The notes under the pieces: generated by a model
What the model was told of the DNA's origin: nothing
Database searches by the model: none
What the model saw: only the letters and a program-made list of their open reading frames with translations
Shown here: piece after piece, positions 17,247 through 27,487 of the stretch
Layout of the letters: each line of letters opens with the position of its first letter
Position numbering within the stretch: position 1 is the stretch's first letter
Assembly (NCBI GenBank): GCA_023423335.1
Contig: JAFAFU010000020.1
Span: 6,265 to 70,264 of the forward strand
Source of the DNA: Bacillota bacterium
GTDB lineage: Bacteria; Bacillota; Clostridia; Lachnospirales; Lachnospiraceae
Direction of reading: 5' to 3'
Length of the DNA stretch: 64,000 bases
Position numbers and translations under genes: made by a program

Positions 17247-19265
17247 ATGAAGGACAATAAATCTTCAATTCAAAGGAAGAAAATAACGCTGGTTATTTTG
17301 ATATCGGCAATCCTTCTGATTACCTTGGGATTCGTTGGTCATCAGATTTTCACCGGTTCGGACAAGAGGCTTTCCAGGGCAAAGCAACGGGGAAGCGAAT
17401 ACCTGTTGAAAGAGAATTATGAAGGAGCCAAAGAGGAATTTAAGAAAGCCGTAGAACTGGCACCGACGGACCTGGTGTTGTACTTCCAGTTGGCAGAAGC
17501 GTTTATCGGCCTGGAGGATTATATTGATGCTGCAGCTTACCTGGAACAGGCAATCACAATGGCAGAGCAGAAACCGCTGGAGGTCAGTCAATATACGTCT
17601 CTTACGATAAAGCTGGCGGAATGCTATAGCAAGACCGGGGAAGACAGGAAGCGGGCGAGTCTGTTAAAACGAAGCCTGGAACTAACCGGATCAGACCGGA
17701 TAATGGAGCTGATGGAGGATTATTATCCGGAGCCTGTTATTTCCGATCTGCCGGAGGGGGAATATAATGTTGAGGATGTGCTGACCATTGGCTTCATCGG
17801 CGCCGGAACCATCTACTATACTCTGGACCAGACAGAGCCATCCGATACATCTGCGCAATATGCAGAGGTCCTGGCCCTGCCCCCCGGGACTTATGAGATC
17901 AGGGCGGTCGCGGTGAATGAATTTGGCTTTCAAAGTGAGGTGGCCAGCTTTAGTTATACGATAAAGCCAATCGACTACTTAGCCAGAGGCTCGGAAAAGG
18001 TATTACTCAAGGATTATGACGGAGCTATGGAGGATTTCTTGAGAGTAATCCGAGGTAATGAGAAGGAAGTCGCAGGCTATTATGGGATGGCCAGAGTATA
18101 CATAGCAAAAAATGAATTTGAGAATGCAATAAAAGCGGTTAATATTGGACTGTCTCACGGAGATAATAGGGAACTTAGCGAGCTTCAGGCTATACTGGTC
18201 CCGACGGTAGAGACTTCCCTTGAACCCGGCGTCTACTCCTCGGACCGGGAGATAAAAGTGGAGCTTAAGGGAAACGGAACAGATATTTATTATACCTTGG
18301 ATGGAAGCCTTCCGACGGTTACAAGTCCGGTTTATGAAGGACCCATATCACTCCGGAAAGGTGCGAATACGATAACAGCAGCCTCGGTAAGTGTATATGG
18401 AACCTTTGGGAAAGTGATGTCCTTTGAATATGCGATCAATTATAAGGAAACCTCATCGGAGGCGTCTAAGGAAAATGAGAAGAGCAGTTCCGGAGGCAAG
18501 AGCTCTTTGAATTCCGAAAAGGCGGATAATTCTAAGAAGACTGAGGAGAAGCTTCCGGCATCTGAACAAGCGTCTGAGGAGAAAGAGGAGGCTTCCGTCT
18601 CGGAACAGCAGGCAACCGCGGATGAGAAGGGAAATATCATATGGACAGACCCCAATGTGGAAGCGGCTGTGCGAAAACTGCTGGGAAAAGCGGAGGGAGC
18701 TATCACGGTAAAGGAAGCAGGGACGATTGACGGCATCCTGGATCTATCGGGTACCGACATTAACAGTCTGGCGGATCTGGTATGGCTGAAGCGGTTTTCA
18801 ACGCTTTCCTGCCGAGGGGAGGATTTAACGAATGCGGAATTCATTAACAGCCTGCAGGCGAGCCGGGTCATAGCAGTCTATCGTAATCTGGACGAAGTGA
18901 AGGCAATCGATAATACGGAGGTTTTAAAAGAGCTTAAGAACTTCGGCATCTGTGTAGCGGATTTCTCCCTGGGAAATATGTCCGTCTTTCAGATGATGGA
19001 ATTTTTCTCGGAGATGAACCAGATTATGCAGAAGCTTACAAACCTGGAATATCTGGATCTCAGTAATAATGGACTGACGGATATCAGTATGATCGGGGCG
19101 ATCAGCAATATCTCAAAAATTAAAATATTGAAACTGCAAAACAATGGTATAACGGATATTTCTGTACTGAAGAATTTTACGAATCTGATCTATCTGGATG
19201 TCACCGGTAATGATATTGCAGATTTTACGCCGGTGAAGCATGTGGGAACTGTGGTTCGAAAATAA
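17247..19265 (+). CDS. Membrane-anchored TPR / chitobiase-C-like / LRR surface protein
   Basis: A 672-residue protein. An N-terminal membrane anchor (residues ~10-33) is followed by TPR repeats (YLLKENYEGAKEEFKKAVEL...), two chitobiase C-terminal (CHB_HEX_C, Ig-like) domains, each with xIYYTLDGSLPT-like motif at ~190 and ~350, and a second TPR stretch between them. A serine/lysine-rich linker (~400-455) leads to a helical cap and leucine-rich repeats (LEYLDLSNNGLTDIS, KILKLQNNGITDIS). It probably sits outside the membrane in a binding role. The LRR cap resembles that of the T7SS-locus kinase at 48047. Confidence 0.8.
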   Translation: MKDNKSSIQRKKITLVILISAILLITLGFVGHQIFTGSDKRLSRAKQRGSEYLLKENYEGAKEEFKKAVELAPTDLVLYFQLAEAFIGLEDYIDAAAYLEQAITMAEQKPLEVSQYTSLTIKLAECYSKTGEDRKRASLLKRSLELTGSDRIMELMEDYYPEPVISDLPEGEYNVEDVLTIGFIGAGTIYYTLDQTEPSDTSAQYAEVLALPPGTYEIRAVAVNEFGFQSEVASFSYTIKPIDYLARGSEKVLLKDYDGAMEDFLRVIRGNEKEVAGYYGMARVYIAKNEFENAIKAVNIGLSHGDNRELSELQAILVPTVETSLEPGVYSSDREIKVELKGNGTDIYYTLDGSLPTVTSPVYEGPISLRKGANTITAASVSVYGTFGKVMSFEYAINYKETSSEASKENEKSSSGGKSSLNSEKADNSKKTEEKLPASEQASEEKEEASVSEQQATADEKGNIIWTDPNVEAAVRKLLGKAEGAITVKEAGTIDGILDLSGTDINSLADLVWLKRFSTLSCRGEDLTNAEFINSLQASRVIAVYRNLDEVKAIDNTEVLKELKNFGICVADFSLGNMSVFQMMEFFSEMNQIMQKLTNLEYLDLSNNGLTDISMIGAISNISKIKILKLQNNGITDISVLKNFTNLIYLDVTGNDIADFTPVKHVGTVVRK

Positions 19266-19493
19266 AGCCTAATGCCATATCGGACCACCCGATACAGCGT
19301 CAAAGGATGATTCCCTCGCGCCCGGCAGGGCATATTGATGATTGTTAATTATTGTAAAGTGATACATAAATATGTTCTTTCGTGTTCATGGCGGATGATA
19401 TCAATTATATTTGGAATAATATTTTAGAGTGGTTGATTTACAGAAAATTATATCCAAAGGATCGTTGATCAGCATGAGTATGGAGGAATCTAT

Positions 19494-21026
19494 ATGAAGG
19501 AATCGAATAATCGGAAGCGGGAGAGGGGACTGACAGCGGGAAAGCTTACGATGATGGCGCTGGGCTCTGTGATCGGAGGTTCCTTCTTTTTGGGATCTGC
19601 CGTAGCGGTGAATGCCGCGGGTCCGGCAATTATCATATCCTATATATTTGCCGGTATCCTGGTATATTTTATACTTTTCGCTTTATCTGAAATGACAGTT
19701 GCCAATCCGGATTCCGGGTCCTTTCGCACCTTTACGGTTAAGTCCTTCGGTCACGGAGCCGGTTTTGTGGTCGGTTGGGTCTATTGGACGGGGATGATTC
19801 TGGCTATGTCCAGTGAAGCCACAGCGGTATCAATTCTGATCAGGGAATGGTTTCCGAATATCTCGGTGCCCATCGTCGGCAGTTTGGTTATCGTAGGAGT
19901 GACGCTTCTTAACCTTCTGGGGGCGGACAGGCTCAGCAGGCTGGAGAGCGGACTCTCCATAATTAAGGTATTGACGATTGTTGCTTTTATTATTCTGGGA
20001 ATAATGCTGATCATCGGACTCATGCCCGGGGTTGATCCGGTGGGCATAGGTGAAGTTGCGAGGGAACCCTTTATGCCCGGAGGGATATCCGGTATTGCCG
20101 GAAGTATGCTCATTGTTGTGTTTTCCTATGCGGGCTTTGAGATTATCGGCCTGGCTGCATCGGAAGCGGAAGATCCCCACAGAAATATTCCACGGGCGAT
20201 TACTTATACGGTGATCGCTTTAATAACACTATATATTCTGGCGTCAGCAGTACTCCTGCCTTTAATCCCCACAGCGCAGCTGGATGAAAGTGTCAGTCCG
20301 ATGGTGGCTGCTTTAAGCAGATGGGGAATGAGATGGGCAAGCACAGCGATCAATGTTGTCCTAATTACCGCTATTTTATCCGCAATGCTTGCAGCAATTT
20401 TTGGGCTCGGCAGAATGATGCGCTCTTTGGCAGAGGAGGGAGACGCGCCAAGATGGTTAAAGGACAGGACGGATGTTCCCTATCGCGGGATTTTAATTTC
20501 CGGCTTTGGTATGCTGGCAGGCCTGGGAATCGGTCTTTTGCTTCCAAGAGTGTATCTGTTCCTGATCAGTTCCGGAGGCTTTGCCCTGCTGTTTACCTAT
20601 GCATCTATCCTTGCCACTCATATTCGTTTTCGTAAAAAGCATGGCTGTCCTCCCAAGGGCAAATGCCAGATGCCCGGCTATCCATATACCTCTTGGTTTG
20701 CCCTGATCTGCATGATTATCATAATGTTCAGCATGCCCTTTATCTCCGGACAGGCTTCCGGGTTGATTGCAGGAATTACTATGATTGCTCTGTATTCTTT
20801 CTTGTATCTGGTAAAAAACTATCTTGGAGGCTTTTATATGAAGGCTTTTCACACCGATATGAACCGTAAGGATTACAAAACCCGTTTTTCCGAGGAGCTG
20901 TCCGAGGAATTAACTGAAGGTAAGGATAAAAAGAGAGTAGAAGCCGGGGAGAAGAAAACGGATACCATACACAGCAGACAGGAGGAAGCTGAGAATAATG
21001 ATTGCGACTGCAGTGACAAGCCTTAA
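19494..21026 (+). CDS. APC-superfamily amino acid permease
   Basis: A 510-residue protein with about 12 membrane spans. The N-terminal KLTMMALGSVIGGSFFLGSA and the FSYAGFEIIGLAASEAEDPHRNIPRAI segment are hallmarks of the amino acid-polyamine-organocation family. It imports amino acids using an ion gradient; the substrate is not evident. The last ~60 residues are a charged cytoplasmic tail rich in K, E and D. TGGAGGAA lies before the start. The gap before it (19266-19493) shows no gene. Confidence 0.9.
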   Translation: MKESNNRKRERGLTAGKLTMMALGSVIGGSFFLGSAVAVNAAGPAIIISYIFAGILVYFILFALSEMTVANPDSGSFRTFTVKSFGHGAGFVVGWVYWTGMILAMSSEATAVSILIREWFPNISVPIVGSLVIVGVTLLNLLGADRLSRLESGLSIIKVLTIVAFIILGIMLIIGLMPGVDPVGIGEVAREPFMPGGISGIAGSMLIVVFSYAGFEIIGLAASEAEDPHRNIPRAITYTVIALITLYILASAVLLPLIPTAQLDESVSPMVAALSRWGMRWASTAINVVLITAILSAMLAAIFGLGRMMRSLAEEGDAPRWLKDRTDVPYRGILISGFGMLAGLGIGLLLPRVYLFLISSGGFALLFTYASILATHIRFRKKHGCPPKGKCQMPGYPYTSWFALICMIIIMFSMPFISGQASGLIAGITMIALYSFLYLVKNYLGGFYMKAFHTDMNRKDYKTRFSEELSEELTEGKDKKRVEAGEKKTDTIHSRQEEAENNDCDCSDKP

Positions 21027-21086
21027 GCAAATGCCCTATGCAAGAGGCAGTCAGGAAGCGGTTGTATTTATAAATTATATACAAAA

Positions 21087-21143
21087 GGCTCCATACGCTT
21101 TCCGGACATACTCGATGGCGGAAGCGTATGGAGCCTTCTTCTA
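21087..21143 (+). terminator. Terminator between convergent genes
   Basis: A perfect 14-base stem: GGCTCCATACGCTT (21087-21100) and AAGCGTATGGAGCC (21122-21135), followed by TTCTTCT on the plus strand and preceded by an A-rich run that gives T on the minus strand. It likely serves both the permease gene and the minus-strand activase gene. Confidence 0.85.
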
Positions 21144-21191
21144 TTAATTTGAATAATATAACAGTCCTTGGTTTTGAGCTTATAGCCGCAT

Positions 21192-24100
21192 CTAATGACT
21201 TTGATTCTGACCCTGCTGCTTATTCAGGTTCTTTACCGCGGTGGAAAGCATCAGCTTGATACGGTTTAGCTGGTTTACCTCGCTGGCTCCCGGATCGTAG
21301 TCGATGGCTACGATGTTAGCTTCAGGATGCTGTCTGCGAAGCTCCTTGATCACACCTTTTCCTACGATATGATTCGGCAGGCAGGCAAAGGGCTGCGTAC
21401 ATACGATGTTATTGACACCGGAATGGATCAGCTCCAGCATCTCACCGGTAAGAAACCATCCTTCCCCGGTCTGGTTACCGGTGGATACCACAGGCTCAGC
21501 CAGTTCAGCCAGTTTCTTAATATGCACCGGCGGTACGAAGCGTCTACTCTTTGCCAGGCTCTTTTTGGCTTCCTTCCTTATTCTCTCGAGGGCCCAGATT
21601 ACAAGGTTGCTTATCCTTGCGCTCTTCTTGCTCTTACCCAGATACCTTGCTTTAAAGTTATTATTATATGCACAGTACATGAAGAAATCCAGAAGATCCG
21701 GCACAACCGCTTCGGCCCCTTCGGCTTCGAGAAGCTCCACCAGATAGTTGTTTGCGGAAGGAAGGAACTTTACAAGGATTTCTCCTACGACACCAACCTT
21801 CGGCTTAATGACATTCTCCGTTAACGGAAGGTTATCAAAATCACGGATGATGCCCCGGATATTCTTCTTGTATCTCCTCCAGCCGTCTTTATTCATAAGG
21901 CTCTTGGAGCAGATATCCCGCCATTTCTGATGAAGGGCATTGGCGGAGCCCGGAACCTTCTCATAGGGTCTCGTTTTATACAGAACCCTCATGAATACAT
22001 CACCGTAAACCAGTGCTTCCATCGCTCTGATTAACAGACCGGGAGATATCTTCAGGCCGGGATTCTTCTCCAGGCCGGAGGCACTTAAGGAAATGACCGG
22101 GATCTGCGACATTCCTGCCTTCTCAAGAGCTCTGCGGATGAAACCGATATAATTCGTTGCACGGCAGCCACCGCCGGTCTGGGTGATCATGACAGCTACC
22201 TTATTCAGGTCATACTTCCCGGATAATAAGGCATCCATAATCTGTCCGACAACCATCAGGGAAGGGAAGCAGGCATCATTATTGACATACTGGAGTCCGA
22301 TATCCACGGATCTTCGGTTATCATTCGGCAATACCTCTACATGGTAGCCTCCGCTGCGGAGAGCAGGTTCCAGAAGATCAAAATGAATCGGGGACATCTG
22401 AGGCGCCAGTATGGTATAGGAAGCCCTCATATCCTCGGTAAAGATAGCCCTGTGGTGGGCGGTGTCAGCCTGGTGGGAGAGGATCTGCCTGCTTTCCCGT
22501 TCCCTTACGGCAGAGAGCAGAGATCGGATACGGATTCTGGCCGCCCCTAAATTATTTACTTCATCTATTTTAAGTACGGTATAGATTTTACCGGATTTAG
22601 ACAGGATATCATTTACCTGATCCGTGGTTACGGCATCAAGACCGCAGCCAAAGGAATTCAGCTGGATCAGCTCCAGGTTTGGCTGGGTTCGGACAAAGGA
22701 AGCAGCCGCATATAATCTGGAGTGATACATCCACTGGTCGATAACAATGGTAGGACGGTCCACTTCACCCAGGTGTGAGACGGAATCCTCTGTCAGAACG
22801 GCAACACCATAGGAATTGATCAGTTCCGGAATTCCGTGGTGAATCTCCGGATCAACATGGTAAGGACGGCCGGCAAGTACAATGCCCTTTCGTCCGGAGG
22901 CTTTCAGATATGCCAGGGTTTCTTCCCCTTTTTTACGCATATCCTCCCTGGCACTGGCCAGCTCCTTCCAGGCAGCGGCAATCGCAGTCCTCAGCTCCTG
23001 CTCGGAAATCCCCTTTTCCGTAAACAGCTCAATCAGCCGGTTTCCTAAAATTTCTTCATTTTCAAAGGACATGAAGGGATTCTCAAACAAAATGGAGGAA
23101 TCCTTCAGCTCCTCTACATTATTTTTGATATTCTCCGGGTAGGAGGTTACAATCGGACAATTGAAATGATTATTCGCACCGTCAACCTCCATTCTTTCGA
23201 AGGGAATACTGGGATAGAAAATATACGTAATCTTATTGTCAATCAGCCATTTGATGTGTCCGTGGACCAGCTTTGCCGGATAGCATTCCGATTCACTGGG
23301 GATGGATTCGATGCCAAGCTCATAGATCTTACGGCTGGAGGTCGGGGACAGCACAACACGGTATCCCAGCAGGGTGAAGAAGGTATGCCAGAAGGGATAA
23401 TTTTCATACAGGTTCAGTACTCTCGGAATACCTACCGTACCTCTGGTAGCCTCCTCGGAAGTCAAAGTAGGATAGGAGAAATAGCGCTCCAGCTTATAAT
23501 CAAAAAGGTTCGGGATATTGTCAACATTCTTTTCTTTTCCCAGGCCCCGCTCACAGCGGTTGCCGGAGATAAACTGCCTTCCTCCGGTAAATTTGTTTAC
23601 GGTTAATAAACAGTTATTCGTGCATCTCTTACAACGGGCCAGAGAGGTCTCGAACTTCAGCTCATTGATCTGATCAATGGTCAGCATGGTGCTGTCTTCA
23701 CCGTCATAGTGTTCTCTGGCGATCAGTGCCGCACCGAAGGCACCCATAATTCCGGCGATATCGGGGCGTACGGCAGTGCAGCCGGAGATTTTCTCGAAGC
23801 TCCGTAATACCGCATCATTATAGAAGGTACCGCCCTGTACAACCATTTTCCTGCCAAGGTCCTTCGGGTTCGTAATCTTGATAACCTTATATAGAGCATT
23901 CTTAATAACGGAATAAGCAAGACCGGCGGAGATATCTGCAACGGTTGCCCCTTCCTTCTGCGCCTGCTTAACCTTGGAATTCATGAATACGGTACATCTG
24001 GTGCCGAGATCAATCGGGTTCTTGGCATAGAGGGCAACCTTAGCGAAATCCTGTACCTCATAGTTTAAGGATTTGGCAAAGGTCTCGATAAAGGAACCGC

Positions 24101-25442
24101 AGCCGGAGGAACACGCTTCATTCAGCAGTACATTATCAACGGTCTGGTTTTTGATCTTAATGCATTTCATATCCTGGCCGCCGATATCGAGGATACAGTC
24201 CACCTCCGGTTCAAAGAAGGCCGCCGCATGGTAGTGGGCTACGGTTTCGACCTCGCCTTCGTCAAGAACAAGAGCAGCCTTAATCAGAGCTTCTCCGTAG
24301 CCGGTGGAACAGGAGCGGACAATTCTAACATTTTCGGGAAGCCGCTCATAGATTTCCTTAATGGATTTAATCGCCGTTTTCAATGGACTGCCGTTGTTAT
24401 TACTATAGAAGGAATATAACAGAGAACCGTCCTCACCGACCAACGCTACCTTTGTGGTGGTGGAGCCGGCATCAATCCCCAGGAAGCAGTTGCCTTGGTA
24501 TTCTTTTAAATTTCCTTTTTTCACAGTATGTACGGAATGACTCTTTTGAAATTCTTCGTATTCTTCTTCGTCCTTAAATAAGGGTTCCATCCGGTGTACT
24601 TCAAAATCCATCTTAATCCCATGGGACAGCTTGTCGTACAAGGACTGGAAATCAACCTGGACTTCCGGCTTTGCGTTCATTCCCGCACCGATGGCGGCGA
24701 ACAGATGGGAATGCTCCGGGGCGATGACCTGCTCCTCTTTAAGATTTAAGGTTCTGATAAATGCATTCTTAAGCTCCGGCAGGAAATGGAGCGGACCTCC
24801 CAGAAATGCAACATTGCCGCGGATCGGTTTGCCGCAGGCCAGACCGCTGATGGTCTGGTTGACCACCGCCTGGAAGATGGAGGCGGACAGATCCGGCTTT
24901 GTCGCACCCTCGTTAATCAATGGCTGAATATCCGTCTTCGCGAATACGCCGCATCTGGCTGCAATCGGATAGATGGCCTGATAGCTCCCTGCATATTCAT
25001 TCAGACCGGCAGCGTCCGTCTTAAGCAGGCTTGCCATCTGGTCGATAAAGGAACCCGTACCGCCGGCACAGATACCGTTCATCCTCTGTTCAATACCATT
25101 GGTAAAATATATTATTTTCGCATCTTCGCCGCCAAGCTCGATAGCGACATCTGTCTGCGGTGCATAATCCTGTAATGAAGTTGATACGGCGATTACCTCC
25201 TGAACGAAAGGAATGTCCAGATGCTTTGATATGGTTAAACCGCCGGAGCCGGTAATTACCGGGGAAACTACAAGGTTACCCAGAGCCTCTTCCGCCTTCT
25301 TCATTAATCCGGCAAGAGTCTCCTGTATATTAGCAAAATGACGCTCATAGTCAGAGAATAACAGGGTATTATTCCCGTCCATAACGACAATTTTAACGGT
25401 TGTTGATCCTATATCAATACCTAAAGTTTTATTTACCATCAT
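21192..25442 (-). CDS. Two-domain acyl-CoA dehydratase activase-like protein (BcrAD/BadFG + DUF2229)
   Basis: A 1416-residue protein. Two ASKHA ATPase domains of the 2-hydroxyglutaryl-CoA dehydratase activator type occur in tandem: [15 protein letters not shown] (~6) with [11 protein letters not shown], and [16 protein letters not shown] (~320) with [12 protein letters not shown]; each has the cysteine that holds a [4Fe-4S] cluster between subunits. A cysteine-rich linker (CKRCTNNC, ~600) leads to DUF2229 and a dehydratase-like C-terminal region. The family drives ATP-dependent low-potential electron transfer. No dehydratase subunit gene is near. GAGGAG precedes the start. Confidence 0.88.
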   Translation of the reverse strand: MMVNKTLGIDIGSTTVKIVVMDGNNTLLFSDYERHFANIQETLAGLMKKAEEALGNLVVSPVITGSGGLTISKHLDIPFVQEVIAVSTSLQDYAPQTDVAIELGGEDAKIIYFTNGIEQRMNGICAGGTGSFIDQMASLLKTDAAGLNEYAGSYQAIYPIAARCGVFAKTDIQPLINEGATKPDLSASIFQAVVNQTISGLACGKPIRGNVAFLGGPLHFLPELKNAFIRTLNLKEEQVIAPEHSHLFAAIGAGMNAKPEVQVDFQSLYDKLSHGIKMDFEVHRMEPLFKDEEEYEEFQKSHSVHTVKKGNLKEYQGNCFLGIDAGSTTTKVALVGEDGSLLYSFYSNNNGSPLKTAIKSIKEIYERLPENVRIVRSCSTGYGEALIKAALVLDEGEVETVAHYHAAAFFEPEVDCILDIGGQDMKCIKIKNQTVDNVLLNEACSSGCGSFIETFAKSLNYEVQDFAKVALYAKNPIDLGTRCTVFMNSKVKQAQKEGATVADISAGLAYSVIKNALYKVIKITNPKDLGRKMVVQGGTFYNDAVLRSFEKISGCTAVRPDIAGIMGAFGAALIAREHYDGEDSTMLTIDQINELKFETSLARCKRCTNNCLLTVNKFTGGRQFISGNRCERGLGKEKNVDNIPNLFDYKLERYFSYPTLTSEEATRGTVGIPRVLNLYENYPFWHTFFTLLGYRVVLSPTSSRKIYELGIESIPSESECYPAKLVHGHIKWLIDNKITYIFYPSIPFERMEVDGANNHFNCPIVTSYPENIKNNVEELKDSSILFENPFMSFENEEILGNRLIELFTEKGISEQELRTAIAAAWKELASAREDMRKKGEETLAYLKASGRKGIVLAGRPYHVDPEIHHGIPELINSYGVAVLTEDSVSHLGEVDRPTIVIDQWMYHSRLYAAASFVRTQPNLELIQLNSFGCGLDAVTTDQVNDILSKSGKIYTVLKIDEVNNLGAARIRIRSLLSAVRERESRQILSHQADTAHHRAIFTEDMRASYTILAPQMSPIHFDLLEPALRSGGYHVEVLPNDNRRSVDIGLQYVNNDACFPSLMVVGQIMDALLSGKYDLNKVAVMITQTGGGCRATNYIGFIRRALEKAGMSQIPVISLSASGLEKNPGLKISPGLLIRAMEALVYGDVFMRVLYKTRPYEKVPGSANALHQKWRDICSKSLMNKDGWRRYKKNIRGIIRDFDNLPLTENVIKPKVGVVGEILVKFLPSANNYLVELLEAEGAEAVVPDLLDFFMYCAYNNNFKARYLGKSKKSARISNLVIWALERIRKEAKKSLAKSRRFVPPVHIKKLAELAEPVVSTGNQTGEGWFLTGEMLELIHSGVNNIVCTQPFACLPNHIVGKGVIKELRRQHPEANIVAIDYDPGASEVNQLNRIKLMLSTAVKNLNKQQGQNQSH

Positions 25443-25502
25443 GCCACGATCTCCTCAAAATATTCCCGTAAAAATATGGTTACGTGAAAATCAGCTTTCT
25501 AT

Positions 25503-25531
25503 ATTATACGATACATAACTTGTAAGTTCAA
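25503..25531 (-). promoter_or_regulatory. Sigma-A promoter for the activase gene
   Basis: Read on the minus strand: TTGAAC (25531-25526), a 17-base gap, TATAAT (25508-25503), about 60 bases before the start codon at 25442. Confidence 0.7.
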
Positions 25532-25665
25532 CAACTTAATTTTCAGAAATTTTTAATGAAACCTTATAATTTTGTGTAGAAAGTCCCCAAATTTAAGGAA
25601 CCTGAATATAATAGAATCAAACGCGGTATGTAATCTGACTCAGATGAGGAAGGAGAGGATCAGAT

Positions 25666-26016
25666 ATGTTCTGTACGAATTATGTGATAAAAAAAGGTGA
25701 CACCCTCTATTCCATCAGCAGAAAAAATAGTATTCCGGTAGGAGCCATTATTAATGCCAATCCCTTTGTGAATGTATATAATCTGCAGATTGGTGAAGTC
25801 ATCTGCCTCCCGATAGGGATTCCACAGAATAATTTTTCGGACTATACAATGTATACGGTAGAGGAAGGGGATACGCTTGGAAGCGTATTGAAAAAAAACG
25901 GATGTGAAATGGGTGACTTTATGCAGCTAAACGATGCGAACTCCATCCATCTGGAGCCTGGTACCACCGTCCAAATCCCGGTATACGATGAGGCTGTCTT
26001 ATATCAGAGAGATTAA
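25666..26016 (+). CDS. Double-LysM protein
   Basis: A 116-residue protein made almost only of two LysM domains (residues ~5-50, YVIKKGDTLYSISRKN; and ~64-108, YTVEEGDTLGSVLKKN). LysM binds peptidoglycan or chitin-like glycans. There is no signal peptide, which is common for spore-coat or cortex proteins made in the mother cell. AAGGAGAGG precedes the start. No enzyme domain is attached. Confidence 0.85.
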   Translation: MFCTNYVIKKGDTLYSISRKNSIPVGAIINANPFVNVYNLQIGEVICLPIGIPQNNFSDYTMYTVEEGDTLGSVLKKNGCEMGDFMQLNDANSIHLEPGTTVQIPVYDEAVLYQRD

Positions 26017-26070
26017 AGATAACCTATGCCGGATATCTCATAACGCACTATTTAGAAAACATGATGCAAG

Positions 26071-26125
26071 AAAATGTATGTCATGGCCGGACGCTTTGTG
26101 TCCGCTCAGGTGACATACATTTTTG
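26071..26125 (+). terminator. Terminator after the LysM gene
   Basis: AAAATGTATGTCA (26071-26083) pairs with TGACATACATTTT (26111-26123). An inner CGGAC/GTCCG hairpin (26088-26104) lies within. A T-rich stretch follows. The A-rich left side makes it usable in both directions. Confidence 0.8.
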
Positions 26126-26184
26126 TGTATTGCACCTTCTGATCCGGCGTGTAAAAACACATCGATAAGGAGAAGTTTCTTCGG

Positions 26185-26213
26185 TTGACAAAGGTTGGAT
26201 AACAACATATAAT
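26185..26213 (+). promoter_or_regulatory. Consensus sigma-A promoter for the corA leader
   Basis: TTGACA (26185-26190), exactly 17 bases, TATAAT (26208-26213): both boxes perfect. It drives a ~215-base leader that contains a 38-codon ORF before the CorA gene. Confidence 0.85.
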
Positions 26214-26265
26214 AAATTTGGACTTTACGAAGTCCGTTATGCCAATTAAAAGGAAGGTGGTAAGG

Positions 26266-26382
26266 ATGGAAGCCGGCCCTGATAGTAGTTACTTGTATAG
26301 GGGAAAAAATATTGTACTTACTGCAGATAGCAGCAGGTTTTCATTCGTATTCTCTCTTTATCTGGGAATTACCACCGGATAG
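26266..26382 (+). CDS. 38-residue leader ORF / small protein upstream of corA
   Basis: A short ORF within the transcript of the CorA gene, with AGGAAGGTGG seven or so bases before its ATG. The product begins MEAGPDSSYLYRGKN and ends in a hydrophobic stretch (SFVFSLYLGITTG). It stops 52 bases before the CorA start. A small hairpin (CTGCT/AGCAG) lies between the stop and the CorA ribosome site. It could be a regulatory leader peptide responding to magnesium or a small membrane-associated protein. No known M-box (ykoK) sequence was recognised. Confidence 0.5.
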   Translation: MEAGPDSSYLYRGKNIVLTADSSRFSFVFSLYLGITTG

Positions 26383-26434
26383 GGTTAAAATGCGCTGGCC
26401 TCTGCTATACTATTAGCAGTGGAAAGGAGCATTT

Positions 26435-27370
26435 ATGATCGATATCTTTAAGACAATTGACGGCGCGCTGCAAAGGCAGACTGAAATAACGGAGGGCAGC
26501 TGGATTGCGATGACAAGCCCTTCTGCGACCGAATTGATGGAAATTGCGGAGAGAACCCAGATTGATATCAATCATCTAAGGGCGCCTCTGGATGATGAGG
26601 AAAGAGCGCGTATCGAGGTAGAGGAGGATTATACCATCATCGTGGTGGATATTCCTACTCTGGAGAAGAGAAATGACAAGGATCGCTATGTAACGATACC
26701 TCTTGGTATAATCGTAGCAAAGGAAATATTAATAACGGTATGTCTGGAGGAGACACCCATCTTAAAATGCTTTATGGATGGCCGGGTAAGGGATTTCTAT
26801 ACCTATAAGAAGACCAGGTTTATCCTGCAGATTCTGTATCGGAATGCTTCCACCTTCCTTCAGCATCTTAGAACCATTGACAGAAAGAGTGAAGAGGTTG
26901 AAAGGAAGCTCCATATCTCCACCCAGAATCGTGAACTGATTGAGCTGCTGGAGCTGGAGAAGAGTCTGGTGTATTTCACCACCTCCTTAAGATCGAATGA
27001 AGTCGTATTTGAAAAAATGCTTAAGATAGAGAGTATCAAGCACTATCCGGAGGATGAAGATCTTCTGGAGGATCTGATTATCGAGAATAAGCAGGCGATT
27101 GAGATGGCGAACATCTACAGCGGTATCTTAAGCGGAACCATGGATGCATTTGCATCTATCATTTCAAATAATCAGAATATTGTAATGAAGTTCCTCGCGG
27201 CTATTACGATTGTATTATCGATTCCTACGATGGTAGCAAGCTTCTATGGAATGAATTTTGTCCATATTCCCGGTGGCGATAATCCCTTCGGCTTCTTCGC
27301 CGTTACATTGGCGGCATTGCTGATTGCATCCATCACCGCATTCATATTCAGGAAGAAGAAGCTGTTTTAG
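26435..27370 (+). CDS. CorA-family divalent cation transporter
   Basis: A 311-residue protein with the CorA plan: a cytoplasmic alpha/beta domain, a long helix, and two C-terminal membrane spans joined by the signature G272-M273-N274 (FYGMNFVHIP). CorA pentamers carry Mg2+ (sometimes Co2+ or Ni2+) into the cell. The basic C-terminal end (FRKKKLF) is typical. It lies behind a perfect promoter and a leader ORF, suggesting ion-linked control. Confidence 0.93.
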   Translation: MIDIFKTIDGALQRQTEITEGSWIAMTSPSATELMEIAERTQIDINHLRAPLDDEERARIEVEEDYTIIVVDIPTLEKRNDKDRYVTIPLGIIVAKEILITVCLEETPILKCFMDGRVRDFYTYKKTRFILQILYRNASTFLQHLRTIDRKSEEVERKLHISTQNRELIELLELEKSLVYFTTSLRSNEVVFEKMLKIESIKHYPEDEDLLEDLIIENKQAIEMANIYSGILSGTMDAFASIISNNQNIVMKFLAAITIVLSIPTMVASFYGMNFVHIPGGDNPFGFFAVTLAALLIASITAFIFRKKKLF

Positions 27371-27434
27371 GCAATTGGAAAGGTACAGGTATTAGAAGTG
27401 TCTTCACACCTGAAAAAGAAACATCTTCACACGG

Positions 27435-27481
27435 CAAATTTGTGCTGACGCCGGGATTCTCGGGCATCGGCAGCATGGAGG
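27435..27481 (+). repeat. Dispersed hairpin element, copy A
   Basis: Starts CAAATTTGTGCTGACGCCGG, continues with a GGGCATCGGCAG right arm, and runs into ATGGAGG, the ribosome site of the next gene. It shares about 40 of 47 bases with copy B at 58430-58476 and less with 35454-35502. TGCTG/CAGCA and CGCC/GGC can pair. Confidence 0.65.
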
Positions 27482-27487
27482 ATTTAT

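Noticed and set aside
26214..26434. M-box (ykoK) magnesium riboswitch before corA
   Set aside because: The conserved M-box sequence blocks were not seen; the space is mostly taken by a small ORF. A covariance search would be decisive.
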